Shown here piece by piece: positions 8,996 through 18,098 of a stretch of DNA of 64,000 bases; the first letter of the stretch is position 1, and each line of letters begins with the position of its first letter. The notes below the pieces were generated by a model, which saw only the letters and a program-made list of their open reading frames with translations, searched no databases and was not told the DNA's origin. Origin of the DNA: Candidatus Methanomethylophilaceae archaeon (lineage in GTDB: Archaea > Thermoplasmatota > Thermoplasmata > Methanomassiliicoccales > Methanomethylophilaceae); NCBI GenBank assembly GCA_017540825.1, contig JAFYAH010000016.1, forward strand, positions 17,317 to 81,316, written 5' to 3'. Made by a program: the position numbers and the translations under genes.

Positions 8996-10222
8996 TCAGA
9001 ATGTCCTGACCTTTCCCTCGATGATCATGTCGGAGACCTTGTCCACGCTGTCGAGCCAGTTCTCCGCGATGCCCTCGGCGTCCGACTTCCAGGAGGCGAG
9101 ACGGGGGTCTTTCTCGGCGCCGGGGAGGACTATCTGGACGGACGCGTTGAGAGGCTCGGAGACAGGCTTTCCGATCTGGGACAGCAGCCTGACCCTGATC
9201 TCGGCCTCGTTGGTGACCTCCTCTGCGACCTCCTCTGCGATGAGCTTCGACATGACATTGTAGATCTTCCCGATGTGGGTGATCGGGTTCTTTCCGGAGG
9301 TGGCCTCCATGGACATGGGCCTGTAAGGGGTGATCAGGCCGTTGCATCTGTTCCCTCTTCCGACGGAGCCGTCGTCCCCCATCTCCTGGGACAGGCCGGT
9401 GCAGGTCAGGTAGTAGACGCCGTTGTCGTAGTTGTCGCCGGTGTTGATGTCCAGCTTGAAGTCGACCTTCTCGCTTCCGATTATCTTCATGGCGTTGTCG
9501 GTCACGAGGTCGTACATCTCCTCCACGACGGACGCGTAGTGGGCCTTGTCCGGGATGTACTTGTCAACCATGGCGCAGGCGATGGTCATGGTGACCTTGT
9601 CGTCGACCCTGGAGCACATGACCTTGACGTCCTGGCCGGTCTCCTTGAGCTTCTTCTTCATGGCGCCGTTGACGTACTCCTCGGTCTGGAGGGTGAGCCT
9701 GTCGGTGACGGAGTAGGGGGCGTAGCCGACTCCGAAAGAGGTGTCGTTGGCGAGGACGCCCGAGGTCTTGTAGACGCCGGTGAGGTCGTCGGACCCCATC
9801 CCGAGCTTGGCGTCGAGGATTACCTGGGAGTCGACGTCCAGGTTGGGGAAGGTCTTCCTGAGGTATTCCGTGGCGGCCTTCAGCGCCGTGGGCTTGCAGG
9901 GCAAGGACTTCATGTCCTTTCCTTCGCCCACGTGGGTGGTCGCGCGTCCTACCAGGAGGATGAACACGGGGTCGATGATTGTCCCGCCGCCGAACCTGGG
10001 GGCTGCCTCTCCCGCGGCGATCTGAGTCTCGTCGGTGTTGTGGTGCAGAACGTGCCCGAACTCCTTCTTGTACATCCTGCAGAGCGCTTTGCTGACCTCT
10101 TCCGCGAGGGCGTCCGAGACGCTGTCGGGGTGGCCGATTCCTTTCCTCTCGACGATCTCGACCTTCCTCATAGGAGTGGGGATCTCGTTGAGACCCTCCA
10201 CGTAAATGTTCTTCGAACTCAT
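8996..10222 (-). CDS. metK: S-adenosylmethionine synthetase, archaeal type
   Basis: A 408-residue archaeal-type methionine adenosyltransferase, distinct from the bacterial MetK fold family, making S-adenosylmethionine from methionine and ATP. Family-typical stretches are VERKGIGHPDSVSDA at the N-terminus, HNTDETQIAAGE, GMGSDDLTGVYKTSG and GRGNRCNGLITPYRP. The length is normal. A divergent gene for a CBS-domain regulator starts 83 bases away, and the intergenic region is AT-rich and promoter-like on both sides. Confidence 0.96.
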   Translation of the reverse strand: MSSKNIYVEGLNEIPTPMRKVEIVERKGIGHPDSVSDALAEEVSKALCRMYKKEFGHVLHHNTDETQIAAGEAAPRFGGGTIIDPVFILLVGRATTHVGEGKDMKSLPCKPTALKAATEYLRKTFPNLDVDSQVILDAKLGMGSDDLTGVYKTSGVLANDTSFGVGYAPYSVTDRLTLQTEEYVNGAMKKKLKETGQDVKVMCSRVDDKVTMTIACAMVDKYIPDKAHYASVVEEMYDLVTDNAMKIIGSEKVDFKLDINTGDNYDNGVYYLTCTGLSQEMGDDGSVGRGNRCNGLITPYRPMSMEATSGKNPITHIGKIYNVMSKLIAEEVAEEVTNEAEIRVRLLSQIGKPVSEPLNASVQIVLPGAEKDPRLASWKSDAEGIAENWLDSVDKVSDMIIEGKVRTF

Positions 10223-10305
10223 GTTATCGGAATGCTGAAAAAGTCATCATTAATAAACAATCCGCAGTTAATTATTCAAATAAGAATATTATAGCCATAT
10301 TCGAT

Positions 10306-10869
10306 ATGAAGTTCCCGCCGTCGACGGACATCAAGAGGATGAGGAAATCCATGGACGTGACGCAGACCTGCCTCGCGAAATAGTCAGGTATCGGGCAGAG
10401 CACCATCGCCAAGATAGAGCAGGGGAAGATTTCCGCCAGCTACGCCACCGTGGTCAAGCTCTTCGAGACGCTAGAGGCCATGAAGCAGGAAGGACTCAAG
10501 GACCTGACCGCATCCGACGTCGCGTCTAAAGGGGTGGTCACGGTTCAGAGCTCGGAGAGCGTGCTCCGCGCCTCCGAGATCCTCAGGAGCACTGGATATT
10601 CCCAACTGCCTGTGATGGACGGCGAGGTCCCGGTCGGGAGCATATCGGAGAGGGACCTGTTCGACATGCTGAGGCAGGGCTTCACGATGGGGCAGATGAG
10701 GTCCACCCAGGTCTCCAAGGTCATGAAGGAGTCTTTCCCGATAGTGTCGGACAGCACCCCGATGGCGCTGGTCACCCTCCTGATGAGCGACAGCAACGCG
10801 GTACTCGTAGCCCAGAAAGGAAAGGTCACAGGGCTGATAACGAACGCGGACATGCTGAAGCTCATATGA
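10306..10869 (+). CDS. XRE-type HTH plus tandem CBS-domain regulator with in-frame TAG at codon 26
   Basis: A 187-residue regulator if TAG is read as an amino acid. Residues 1-60 form a Cro/C1-type helix-turn-helix: KRMRKSMDVTQTCLAK, then TAG, then SGIGQSTIAKIEQGKIS. Residues about 65-187 are two CBS repeats that usually bind adenosyl ligands. The TAG (10381-10383) lies between HTH helices where homologues carry an ordinary residue, commonly Leu or Ala, and TTG is one base away. Without readthrough only a GTG-started CBS fragment from 10450 would remain. Its position divergent from metK suggests sensing of adenosyl compounds (inference). Confidence 0.8.
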
Positions 10870-10875
10870 CGCGCT

Positions 10876-11793
10876 TCAGGATGACATCGTCCTTATAGAG
10901 CGGGGGGACACGTCGAAGTGGTCGAAGTCGTTGACCAGATAGGATTCCTCGAAGACCTCCTTGGCCTCCGTCAGGACCTCCTCCCTGACATCGTCGTAGC
11001 GGCCGCTGACATGGGTGAGCATCAGACAGCGCACCCCTGCCTCGACGGCTGACTCCGCGGCCTGACGTGACGTCGAATGGAAATGCTCCTTGGCAAGAAC
11101 GGAGTCGCCTTCCATGTAAGTAGACTCGTGGATGAGGACGTCCGCGCCCCTCGACGCCTCCACTACGCTATCGGACCGAAGCGTGTCGCCGGTGTAGATC
11201 ACCCTCACCCCCTTCTGGACGGGACCCACTACCTGCTCCGGCCTCACGTTGCCGACAGCCTCGCCCCTCTTCAGGCGGGCCATGTCCGGACCGTCCTTTA
11301 TTCCCAAAGACAGCGCCTTCTCGCGATCCAGCTTCCCCGGGAGGTCCGGCTCGGACACGGAGAACCCCACCGACGGGACGCCGTGGTCCGTGGAGAACAC
11401 GGAGACCCTCAAGGAGCGGACCATGAAGGAGTCCCCGGGAGCCACGTCCCTGGGCTCGACCGTGTAGAAGGTGTCGCCGTCCGTCGCCGACATCATCATC
11501 CCGAGGGCCTTGGAGAACCCCTCCGGGCCGAAGATCGCCAGAGGCTCAGACCGCCCCATCAGGCTCATGGTCTGGAGCAGCCCCGGAAGCCCCAGGATGT
11601 GGTCGCCGTGGAGGTGCGTTATAAGAATCGCGCGGATCTTCATGAAAGAGAAGGGAGAGACCATGATCTGCCTCTGGGACCCCTCCCCGCAGTCCATGAG
11701 GACGATGTCCGATCCGCTGCGGAGGGCGATGCAGGATGTAGACCTGTCCCTGGACGGGACGCTGGCGCCTGTGCCGAGGAACAGTATCTCCAT
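10876..11793 (-). CDS. rnz: Ribonuclease Z
   Basis: A 305-residue tRNA 3'-processing endonuclease of the metallo-beta-lactamase superfamily. The zinc motif HLHGDH lies near residue 63. Other ligands are His in STDHGVPS, Asp in YTGDT and His in EHFHST. The LFLGTGASVPS N-terminus is typical. The ATG at 11793 was chosen because a longer frame reads antisense into the neighbour. It follows the small zinc-protein gene with a 22-base gap and is probably in an operon with it. Confidence 0.93.
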   Translation of the reverse strand: MEILFLGTGASVPSRDRSTSCIALRSGSDIVLMDCGEGSQRQIMVSPFSFMKIRAILITHLHGDHILGLPGLLQTMSLMGRSEPLAIFGPEGFSKALGMMMSATDGDTFYTVEPRDVAPGDSFMVRSLRVSVFSTDHGVPSVGFSVSEPDLPGKLDREKALSLGIKDGPDMARLKRGEAVGNVRPEQVVGPVQKGVRVIYTGDTLRSDSVVEASRGADVLIHESTYMEGDSVLAKEHFHSTSRQAAESAVEAGVRCLMLTHVSGRYDDVREEVLTEAKEVFEESYLVNDFDHFDVSPRSIRTMSS

Positions 11794-11815
11794 CCCGCTC
11801 CACCTTCGAAGATGG

Positions 11816-12028
11816 TCAGTACACCTGGTCGAGGGACCTGTCGGTCTTGGTCTCCTTCTTGAACTCCCTGTAGTGCTCCTTGCACAGGTGGATCTGGCGG
11901 GCGCCCTCGTCCTTGAGCTTGAGGCTGGACTTGGATACCTGCTTAATGTTGAAGGACCTCTCGGCCGGGTTGCTGCAGCCTGCGACATCGCAGACTTCAG
12001 GCTGGACGTCATGCTTTGCTAGTGCCAT
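11816..12028 (-). CDS. Small Cys/His protein upstream of RNase Z
   Basis: A 70-residue basic protein with CDVAGC and LCKEHY, a C-x4-C...C-x2-H arrangement suggestive of one bound zinc. No named family was recognised. It is the first gene of a two-gene unit with rnz, so a role in RNA handling is possible but rests only on the neighbourhood. Confidence 0.6.
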   Translation of the reverse strand: MALAKHDVQPEVCDVAGCSNPAERSFNIKQVSKSSLKLKDEGARQIHLCKEHYREFKKETKTDRSLDQVY

Positions 12029-12113
12029 GCCCCGGGAATCGTCGATATACTGTATAATTGTAATGGAAATCCTCTATGGAAACTGATAAATCGCCTTAAG
12101 GGATGTTAAGTCC

Positions 12114-13127
12114 ATGACCACGAGAGACGAGATCATAGACGCTCTGGAAAGAAAAAGAGGAGACGCCGCGCCGCCTGCCATCTTCACCCAGACGGGAACG
12201 GTCGGACAGATGGACGCATGCGGAGCCTGCTGGCCGGAAGCCAACTTCGACGTAGAGAAGATGGTGACTCTGGCCCTCCAGCCAGCGGAGATGTTCGGGT
12301 TCGCCACCGTGAAGATCCCGTTCGACATCACCATCATACCCGAGATAATGGGCTGCGAGATCCAAGAAGGGAAGAAGGACAGCCAGCCTGCCGTGTCCGG
12401 GTCCGAATGGCGCAACGACGACATGATGGTCCCCGAAGTCCCGGACATCATCTCTCCCGACGAGTTCCTCGCCAGCGGAAGGTGCCCCCTGATGCTCGAT
12501 GCGGCATCCAAGATAAGATCGCGCAGGGAGGACCTCTTCCTCGTCACAGGCATGGAGGACGCCTTCTCGACGGCATACCAGATGGTGGGCCTGGAGACGT
12601 TCCTTGTCGGAGCTATGATGGACCCCGACCTCTGCGGGAGATGGGTGAGGGCCATAGTCCCCTGCCTGGACGCCTACGCCAAGGCCCTCTCAGAGGTGTC
12701 CGACGACGTCCAGATCATAATCGAAGCCTCCGCGGACGTGGCCCCTCCGGAGATGTTCGACATGTTCACCAAGGACTCCGCGTCCGAGATCATCAGCAAC
12801 GTCAAAGGCTCGTACTCCACCGTCCACTGCTGCGGCGACACCACGGACGTCATGGCGGGGATCGCCTCGATGGGCGAGGACGGGCTGTCCGTCGAATCGT
12901 TCCTGGACTACGACGGCGTCATGGAGAGGATCGGGGACAAGGTGGCAGTGATAGGCGGCATACCTCCCGTGGACCACCTGATGAACGGGACCCCGGACGT
13001 CATCGTCGCGGACGCATGGAAGGCCTCCGACGCTGGATACTCCATAATAGCGCCGGAATGCGGGGTCCCTCCTCACACCCCCGACGAGAACCTCCAGGCG
13101 CTGGCCGGGTACAGGAGCCGCAGGTGA
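12114..13127 (+). CDS. mtaA: Methylcobamide:coenzyme M methyltransferase (MtaA/MtbA family)
   Basis: A 337-residue member of the uroporphyrinogen decarboxylase fold family. These enzymes move a methyl group from a methylated corrinoid protein to coenzyme M in methylotrophic methanogenesis. The zinc ligands are visible as His238-x-Cys240 (VHCCGD) and Cys316 (PECG), matching the HxCx(n)C signature. The length is typical. The substrate branch (methanol or methylamines) cannot be told from sequence alone, so the symbol is provisional. It stands alone, followed by rpe. Confidence 0.88.
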   Translation: MTTRDEIIDALERKRGDAAPPAIFTQTGTVGQMDACGACWPEANFDVEKMVTLALQPAEMFGFATVKIPFDITIIPEIMGCEIQEGKKDSQPAVSGSEWRNDDMMVPEVPDIISPDEFLASGRCPLMLDAASKIRSRREDLFLVTGMEDAFSTAYQMVGLETFLVGAMMDPDLCGRWVRAIVPCLDAYAKALSEVSDDVQIIIEASADVAPPEMFDMFTKDSASEIISNVKGSYSTVHCCGDTTDVMAGIASMGEDGLSVESFLDYDGVMERIGDKVAVIGGIPPVDHLMNGTPDVIVADAWKASDAGYSIIAPECGVPPHTPDENLQALAGYRSRR

Positions 13128-13163
13128 GCAAATATAATAACGTGCGTCGCACATGATGACGGC

Positions 13164-13823
13164 ATGACCAAGGTATCACCCTCGATGCTGTCGTCTGATT
13201 TCGCGAGGCTGGGAGAGGAGCTCGCGCGCATCGAGAAGGCAGGCGCGGACTGGGCCCATCTGGACGTCATGGACGGGGCCTTCGTTCCGAACATTACCTT
13301 CGGGCCGCCGGTCATCAAGGCGATGCGCAGGCACTCCGGGATGGTCTTCGACGCCCACCTCATGATACAGGACCCCGCCAGATACGTTGACGCCTTCGCC
13401 GACGCAGGATGCGACATCATCACCGTCCACTGCGAGGCGGAAGGGGACATCCACGAAGCCATGGACAGGATCAGGGCCAGAGGGATCAGGGCAGGCGTGT
13501 CCCTGAATCCAGAGACCCCTGTGCAGAGGATTGAGCCGTTCCTGGACAAAGCCGACCTGGCCCTGGTTATGACCGTCCATCCCGGGTTCGGGGGGCAGTC
13601 CTTCATCCCCGAGTGCGTCCCGAAGATAGCGGAGATCAGGAAGATCGCGGAATCCAAGGGGAAGAGGCTGGAGATCTCCGTCGACGGAGGGGTCAACGCC
13701 GCCACCGGGAGAACATGCGTAGACGCGGGAGCGACCGTGCTCGTGGCAGGCTCGTCCCTTTTCAAGCTGGACGACATGGCCCCGGAGATCGCCAGATGGA
13801 AGACTTACGGGCCCACGCTGTGA
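13164..13823 (+). CDS. rpe: Ribulose-phosphate 3-epimerase
   Basis: A 219-residue TIM-barrel epimerase interconverting ribulose-5-phosphate and xylulose-5-phosphate. Signature stretches are SPSMLSSDFARLGEE, HLDVMDGAFVPN and VMTVHPGFGGQSF, which include the metal-binding His and Asp residues. The length is normal. It lies 9 bases before the FEN1 start and is probably cotranscribed with it. Confidence 0.95.
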   Translation: MTKVSPSMLSSDFARLGEELARIEKAGADWAHLDVMDGAFVPNITFGPPVIKAMRRHSGMVFDAHLMIQDPARYVDAFADAGCDIITVHCEAEGDIHEAMDRIRARGIRAGVSLNPETPVQRIEPFLDKADLALVMTVHPGFGGQSFIPECVPKIAEIRKIAESKGKRLEISVDGGVNAATGRTCVDAGATVLVAGSSLFKLDDMAPEIARWKTYGPTL

Positions 13824-13832
13824 GGCGATAGG

Positions 13833-14861
13833 ATGGGAGTGAACCTTTCCCCGATAACCGAGGCCCGCGAGATTGAGCTTTCCGAACTGCGCGGTAAGAC
13901 TGTCGCAGTGGACGCCTACAACACCATCTTCCAGTTCCTCTCCATAATAAGGCAGCCGGACGGGAAGCCGCTGATGGACCAGGACGGCAACGTCACTTCG
14001 CATCTCTCCGGGATCCTCTACCGCACCTCCAACCTCATCGAGGCGGGGGTGGAGCCTGTCTTCGTCTTCGACGGCAAGGCCAACGAGATGAAGGCTGGGA
14101 CCATCGAGGAGAGGATAGCCCGCAGGGAGAAGGCCAAAGAGGAGTACGAGAAGGCCTTGGAAGAGGGCGACCTGAAGAAGGCGTTCTCCAAGGCGCAGCA
14201 GACGTCGAGGATGACGCCGGAGATACTGGAGAGCTCGAAGAGGCTCCTCGACCTTCTGGGGATCCCAGTGGTGCAGGCGCCCAGCGACGGAGAGGCACAG
14301 GCTGCGTACATGTGCTCCAAGGGGTCGGTTTACGCGGCGGCGTCGCAGGACTTCGACTCCATACTGTTCGGCGCGCCGCTTCTTGTCAGGAACCTGACCA
14401 TATCCGGACGGCGCAAGATCCCGGGGAAGAACGCGTACAAGGACGTCAAGACCGAGATCATCGACACGAAGTCCATGCTCGACGGCCTAGGGATAACCAG
14501 GGAGCAGCTGGTGGACGTCTGCATAATGATCGGGACGGACTTCAACCACGGGATCGACGGGATAGGCCCGAAGAAGGGGCTGAAACTGATCCAGAAGCAC
14601 AGGAGGCTCGAGGACGCTCTCGCCGCCATCGGGCAGGAGATCCCGGAGTACCAGGACGTTCGCGACATATTCCTGAACGGGCCCAGGTCCGACGACTACG
14701 ACGTCAAACCGGGGGCCGCCAGCATGGACGAGACGGTCGAGATGATGACGTCCTACGGTTTCTCGGAGGACCGCGTGAGGGCCGTCGTGAACAAGATAGA
14801 CGCGTCCAGGAAAGCGGAGTCCAGCAGAAGGAAGCAGAGGTCCCTGGACAGCTGGTTCCGA
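13833..14861 (+). CDS. fen: Flap endonuclease 1, ending at CGA after the PCNA box
   Basis: A structure-specific 5' nuclease for Okazaki-fragment and repair processing. It shows the N domain (AVDAYNTIFQFLS), the I domain (APSDGEAQAAYM) and the DFDSILFG acidic site, then a helix-hairpin-helix (IDGIGPKKGLKLI). The C-terminus reads QRSLDSWF, a PCNA-interacting box, and in archaeal FEN1 this box is normally the last thing in the protein. Here the next codon is CGA (14859-14861), giving 342 residues, the usual size. In the standard code the frame runs 13 codons further, to TGA at 14900. No other CGA occurs in the gene. Confidence 0.95.
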
Positions 14862-14904
14862 GGGCCTTACGAAGATGTTTCGGCCTGCAGGACGCATTGA
14901 AGAG

Positions 14905-14940
14905 ACGCCCTGCAGGGCTGGGGGCGCAGGACCCCCGAAG
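14905..14940. terminator. Hairpins between convergent fen and SPFH genes
   Basis: The palindrome GCCCTGCAGGGC is followed by GGGGG-loop-CCCCC in the short gap between two convergent genes. Both could terminate transcription from either side. No clear U-tract is present, so the assignment rests on structure and position. Confidence 0.4.
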
Positions 14941-14944
14941 AGCC

Positions 14945-15943
14945 TCACACCACCTTCACGGTGGCCGTCCCGCTGTCTGTAAGCACCACCTGCACGCCGT
15001 TCATGTCCTTCAGCGTCTCGTACAATATGTACTTCAGATAAGCCTCGTCGCTGTCGAACGACTCGCGCACCTTGTCCACGGCCGCCTTGCTGGCTTCCGC
15101 CTCCACCTGCACGCGCTCCAGGTCTATCCTTGCCTTCTCTAGCTGCTGCTGGGATATGAGCTTCTGCTCGACCGCCTCGCTCATGGCCTTTGGTATGCGC
15201 ATCTCGCGGATGATGACCTTGTCCACCACGATGCAGCCTCCGCACCTGTCCATGATCTGGGAGCTGAGGTTCGTGGTGATCGCGGACTCGACCTCGGGCC
15301 TCTTGTCTGAGATAATCTCCAGAGCGGTGTAGTTGACGCAGGTCAGCCTGGGGACGGACCTGACCTCCTGATGGAGGATGGTGATCTTCCAGTCGGATCC
15401 GTACTCGAACCTGAGCTTCTTGACCATCTCCGGCGGTATATGGAACGTCACTGCGATGTCCATGTCCACGACGAGGCTGTCCTTCGTCAGGACCGTGATT
15501 CCCCCGACGGTGTCTATGTCGTCGTCATACCCTATGTACTCCACGGTCTGGGTGTTGTACCTAATGTTCTCTACGGTGGCGAAGGAGTATGCGGGGTCGA
15601 AATGCCACCCCTCGTCTATGACCTCCCCGATGTTCCCGGACGGGCTGCTGACGATGACCCCCTTCTGCCCGGCCTCCACCTGCACGGTGGACATCAGGAA
15701 TATGGCTACAAGGACGAAGATCGTTATCACGCCGAAGGATATTCCTCCGGATATCTTCCTGTCGCCGTGCTCGTCGCGCCCTAGGAATCCCAGGACGAAG
15801 CAGGCGATCGCCAGCGCGGCGCCTACTATGAACACTGACATGCCCAGGAGGGAGCTGCCTATCACCATGAAGATGCTGGCCACTCCCAGAATGATGCAAA
15901 GCTTCGATGCTATCTTCGAATCCACACTATCACTGGAAGGCAA
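14945..15943 (-). CDS. SPFH/prohibitin-domain membrane protein
   Basis: A 332-residue protein with two or three hydrophobic segments in the first 90 residues. A prohibitin/stomatin-like SPFH domain follows (about 90-270), beginning VEAGQKGVIVSSPSG, and then a coiled-coil stretch (EAVEQKLISQQQLEKARIDLE). Such proteins form oligomeric scaffolds at the membrane and often regulate proteases or other membrane complexes. The partner here is unknown. It is convergent with fen and stands alone. Confidence 0.85.
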   Translation of the reverse strand: MPSSDSVDSKIASKLCIILGVASIFMVIGSSLLGMSVFIVGAALAIACFVLGFLGRDEHGDRKISGGISFGVITIFVLVAIFLMSTVQVEAGQKGVIVSSPSGNIGEVIDEGWHFDPAYSFATVENIRYNTQTVEYIGYDDDIDTVGGITVLTKDSLVVDMDIAVTFHIPPEMVKKLRFEYGSDWKITILHQEVRSVPRLTCVNYTALEIISDKRPEVESAITTNLSSQIMDRCGGCIVVDKVIIREMRIPKAMSEAVEQKLISQQQLEKARIDLERVQVEAEASKAAVDKVRESFDSDEAYLKYILYETLKDMNGVQVVLTDSGTATVKVV

Positions 15944-15976
15944 TGCCTGTCAGAGATAATAATGGTACCATCTGGC

Positions 15977-16567
15977 TCATGCCAGCATCGGCAGCTCCGA
16001 CGCCATGGCGTCCAAGGTCATGCCGGAGACGAACATCTCGACGCATCTGCTGGTGCACTGCCTGCAGCGCCTGAACCTGCATTCGGCCTCCGCCGGGTCG
16101 CTGTAGCACTTCCAGCATCCGGAGCAGGTGCAGCCGCTCCTGTCGTCGATGAACCCCTTGACGTCGTCCAGAGGGTATCCGAGGAAGACCCCGACCTCGT
16201 GGGGCATGGCGTCTCCGCCGTACCTGGAGACCAGATGCCTCAGGTTAGAGGCGTATCCGTCGGAGCAGTAGCCGAAGCCTGCGAGGAACTCCCTGACGCG
16301 ATTGTCCGAGACCACGCGGGAGAGCATCTCGGGGCGGTATACGTACACCAGGACGGCGTCCTGCCACGAGCGGAGGACCATCACGGAGACCCCTGTGGAC
16401 TGAAGGATCCTGTTCACGGCGCGGACGGCTTCGATGATGTCGCCGCTGGACCCGCGCATCCTGAACATGCTCCCGCACTTTATCCCCGCCAGCGTCGGCG
16501 CGCAGTGCCTGACTATGCGCTCCTGGATGGCGCCTTTGCATGTGCAGATGCCCCCCTCCGCCTTCAT
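15977..16567 (-). CDS. DUF3793 family protein
   Basis: A 196-residue cytoplasmic protein resembling the DUF3793 family of anaerobes, whose function is unknown. The HCAPTLAGIKCGSMF segment near residue 21 is typical, and the C-terminal half is Cys-rich (CTCSGCWKC, then CRFRRCRQC), suggesting metal or cluster binding. The ATG lies directly downstream of two 16-bp inverted repeats of DtxR type (16569-16584 and 16600-16615). The gene is therefore probably repressed by a metal-dependent regulator and expressed under iron or manganese limitation (inference). Confidence 0.75.
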   Translation of the reverse strand: MKAEGGICTCKGAIQERIVRHCAPTLAGIKCGSMFRMRGSSGDIIEAVRAVNRILQSTGVSVMVLRSWQDAVLVYVYRPEMLSRVVSDNRVREFLAGFGYCSDGYASNLRHLVSRYGGDAMPHEVGVFLGYPLDDVKGFIDDRSGCTCSGCWKCYSDPAEAECRFRRCRQCTSRCVEMFVSGMTLDAMASELPMLA

Positions 16568-16568
16568 A

Positions 16569-16584
16569 TTTAGTGTAAACTAAA
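16569..16584. promoter_or_regulatory. DtxR-like operator, proximal copy
   Basis: A perfect inverted repeat TTTAG-N6-CTAAA a few bases upstream of the DUF3793 start. It has the same half-sites and spacing as the distal copy. The TTAGG/CCTAA-type dyad is the known recognition pattern of the DtxR/IdeR family, so a metal-dependent repressor is the likely ligand. Confidence 0.55.
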
Positions 16585-16599
16585 AATTAGTATTTATTA

Positions 16600-16615
16600 T
16601 TTAGGTTATCCTAAA
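16600..16615. promoter_or_regulatory. DtxR-like operator, distal copy
   Basis: A perfect dyad TTTAGGTTATCCTAAA, extendable by one A/T pair on each side. It is very close to the bacterial DtxR box TTAGGNNANCCTAA. It lies in the AT-rich promoter region between the divergent DUF3793 and TatD genes, 31 bases from the proximal copy, or about three helical turns. Confidence 0.65.
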
Positions 16616-16675
16616 TTAAAACAGTCGTCAGCCTCCGCAAGGATGAATAATATCAAGAATACATAGGGAGGAACG

Positions 16676-17380
16676 ATGTTCCTGACGGATTCGCACCTGC
16701 ATCTATGCGACGGGATCGGCTCGGACGCCTACATCGACTTCCCCTCCCTCGAGGAGTACGTCACCTGCGCGGCCAAGACGGACGAGTGGGGCTTCTCCAC
16801 GGACGACCCTCGCGCGACCATGTCCTACGGGGTCCACCCCTGGTACTGCGGAGAATGGAATGAAGAGACAAAGGCGAAGCTCGTTGCGATGCTCGAGTCC
16901 AACCAAGGCGCCCAGATAGGAGAGATCGGCCTGGATTCCAAGCGCGGGACCGTGGAAGAGCAGATCCCGGCGTTCGAGGAGCAGCTGTCCGTCGCGTCCG
17001 AGATGGAGCGCTTGGCGTCCATTCACGACATAGGCTGCGAGGACAGGGTCCTGAAGGCCGTCAAGGAGCTGGGAGGCGGCTGCAGGGGCATAATCCTGCA
17101 CTCGTACTCCTCCGACAGCTACGTCAGGCCGTTCGTGGCCGAAGGATGCATGCTCTCGATCAACCCCCGCATACTTGCCCGCTCAGAGGTCAGGCTCAAG
17201 CGCCTTCTGGGGGCGATACCTGCGGAGAACCTGCTGCTCGAGAGCGACGCGCCGCATGTCCCGAAAGGGTTCGCAGGGATGGCGGGCTTCGTGCGCACGG
17301 TAGCAGGGATCAGGGACGAGGACCCAGACGAGCTCTCTAAAACGGTCAGGGACAACCTGAGGAGGGTTCTGCATGGACGA
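16676..17380 (+). CDS. TatD-family metal-dependent hydrolase, ending at CGA
   Basis: A protein of about 234 residues of the TatD nuclease/amidohydrolase fold. It has the HxH motif DSHLHLCDG near residue 7, IGEIGLDSKR, His in GIILHSYS, and the ESDAPHVP Asp. The protein should end at DNLRRVLHG, and the next codon is CGA (17378-17380). In the standard code the frame runs on for 264 more codons, to 18172, straight through the next gene. The tcdA-like ATG overlaps as ATGGACGA; a T in place of the C would give TGA here and leave that gene's Asp codon unchanged. Confidence 0.82.
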
Positions 17381-18098
17381 AGGGATGAGCGCGAGGACGA
17401 GGATCCTGATAGGGGACGAGGGCGTCGAGAGGCTGAAGAGCGCCTCGGTGGTGCTCTGCGGATGCGGGGCGGTGGGAGGCTACGCCTTCGAGGGGCTGGT
17501 CCGCGCCGGGATCGGGAGGATCCGCGTGGTCGACAAGGACGTCTTCTCGGAGAGCAACCTCAACAGGCAGGTGCTGGCTACCGTGGGGACGATCGGAATG
17601 AAGAAGGTGGAGGCCGCGCGCCTCAGAGCCCTGTCCATCAATCCCGACATCGAGATCGAGACGATGGACGAGCTCGTTTCCGAAGAGACGATCCCCCGCA
17701 TCCTGGACGGAGGGTTCGACGTCCTGGTGGACGCCATAGACACGATGAGGATGAAGACGCTGCTGCTCCAGGCCGCCTGCGACTCGGGGATAAGGACGTT
17801 CTCGTCCATGGGGGCCGCCCTCCACCTGGATGCGGGAGCCGTGCGCATTGCCCCGGTGATGGAGTCCAGGGTATGCCCGGTGGCCTCCAAGGTGAGGTCC
17901 GCCCTCAGGGGGCTCGACGCCTCCAGGATAACCTGCGTCTATTCCGAGGAGAAGCCCTTGGCCGTGCCCGGGTCGAGGGACGAGCACGGGAAGAGCGTCC
18001 TCGGGTCGCTGCCCACCGTGCCCGCCATATTCGGGATGACCCTGGCCAACGAGGCCATCAGGCACATCGTGGGCTGCGAGGACGTCAGGCGTGCCTGA
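17373..18098 (+). CDS. ThiF/TcdA-family E1-like adenylating protein
   Basis: A 241-residue member of the ThiF/MoeB/TcdA superfamily, most like TcdA/YgdL, which forms cyclic t6A37 in tRNA. The nucleotide loop is [19 protein letters not shown], followed by [14 protein letters not shown] and DAIDTM. It overlaps the end of the TatD gene by 8 bases and converges on the glutamate synthase gene, with a 14-base overlap at the 3' ends. No E2-like Cys domain or partner gene is seen, so the exact substrate is uncertain. Confidence 0.82.
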   Translation: MDEGMSARTRILIGDEGVERLKSASVVLCGCGAVGGYAFEGLVRAGIGRIRVVDKDVFSESNLNRQVLATVGTIGMKKVEAARLRALSINPDIEIETMDELVSEETIPRILDGGFDVLVDAIDTMRMKTLLLQAACDSGIRTFSSMGAALHLDAGAVRIAPVMESRVCPVASKVRSALRGLDASRITCVYSEEKPLAVPGSRDEHGKSVLGSLPTVPAIFGMTLANEAIRHIVGCEDVRRA

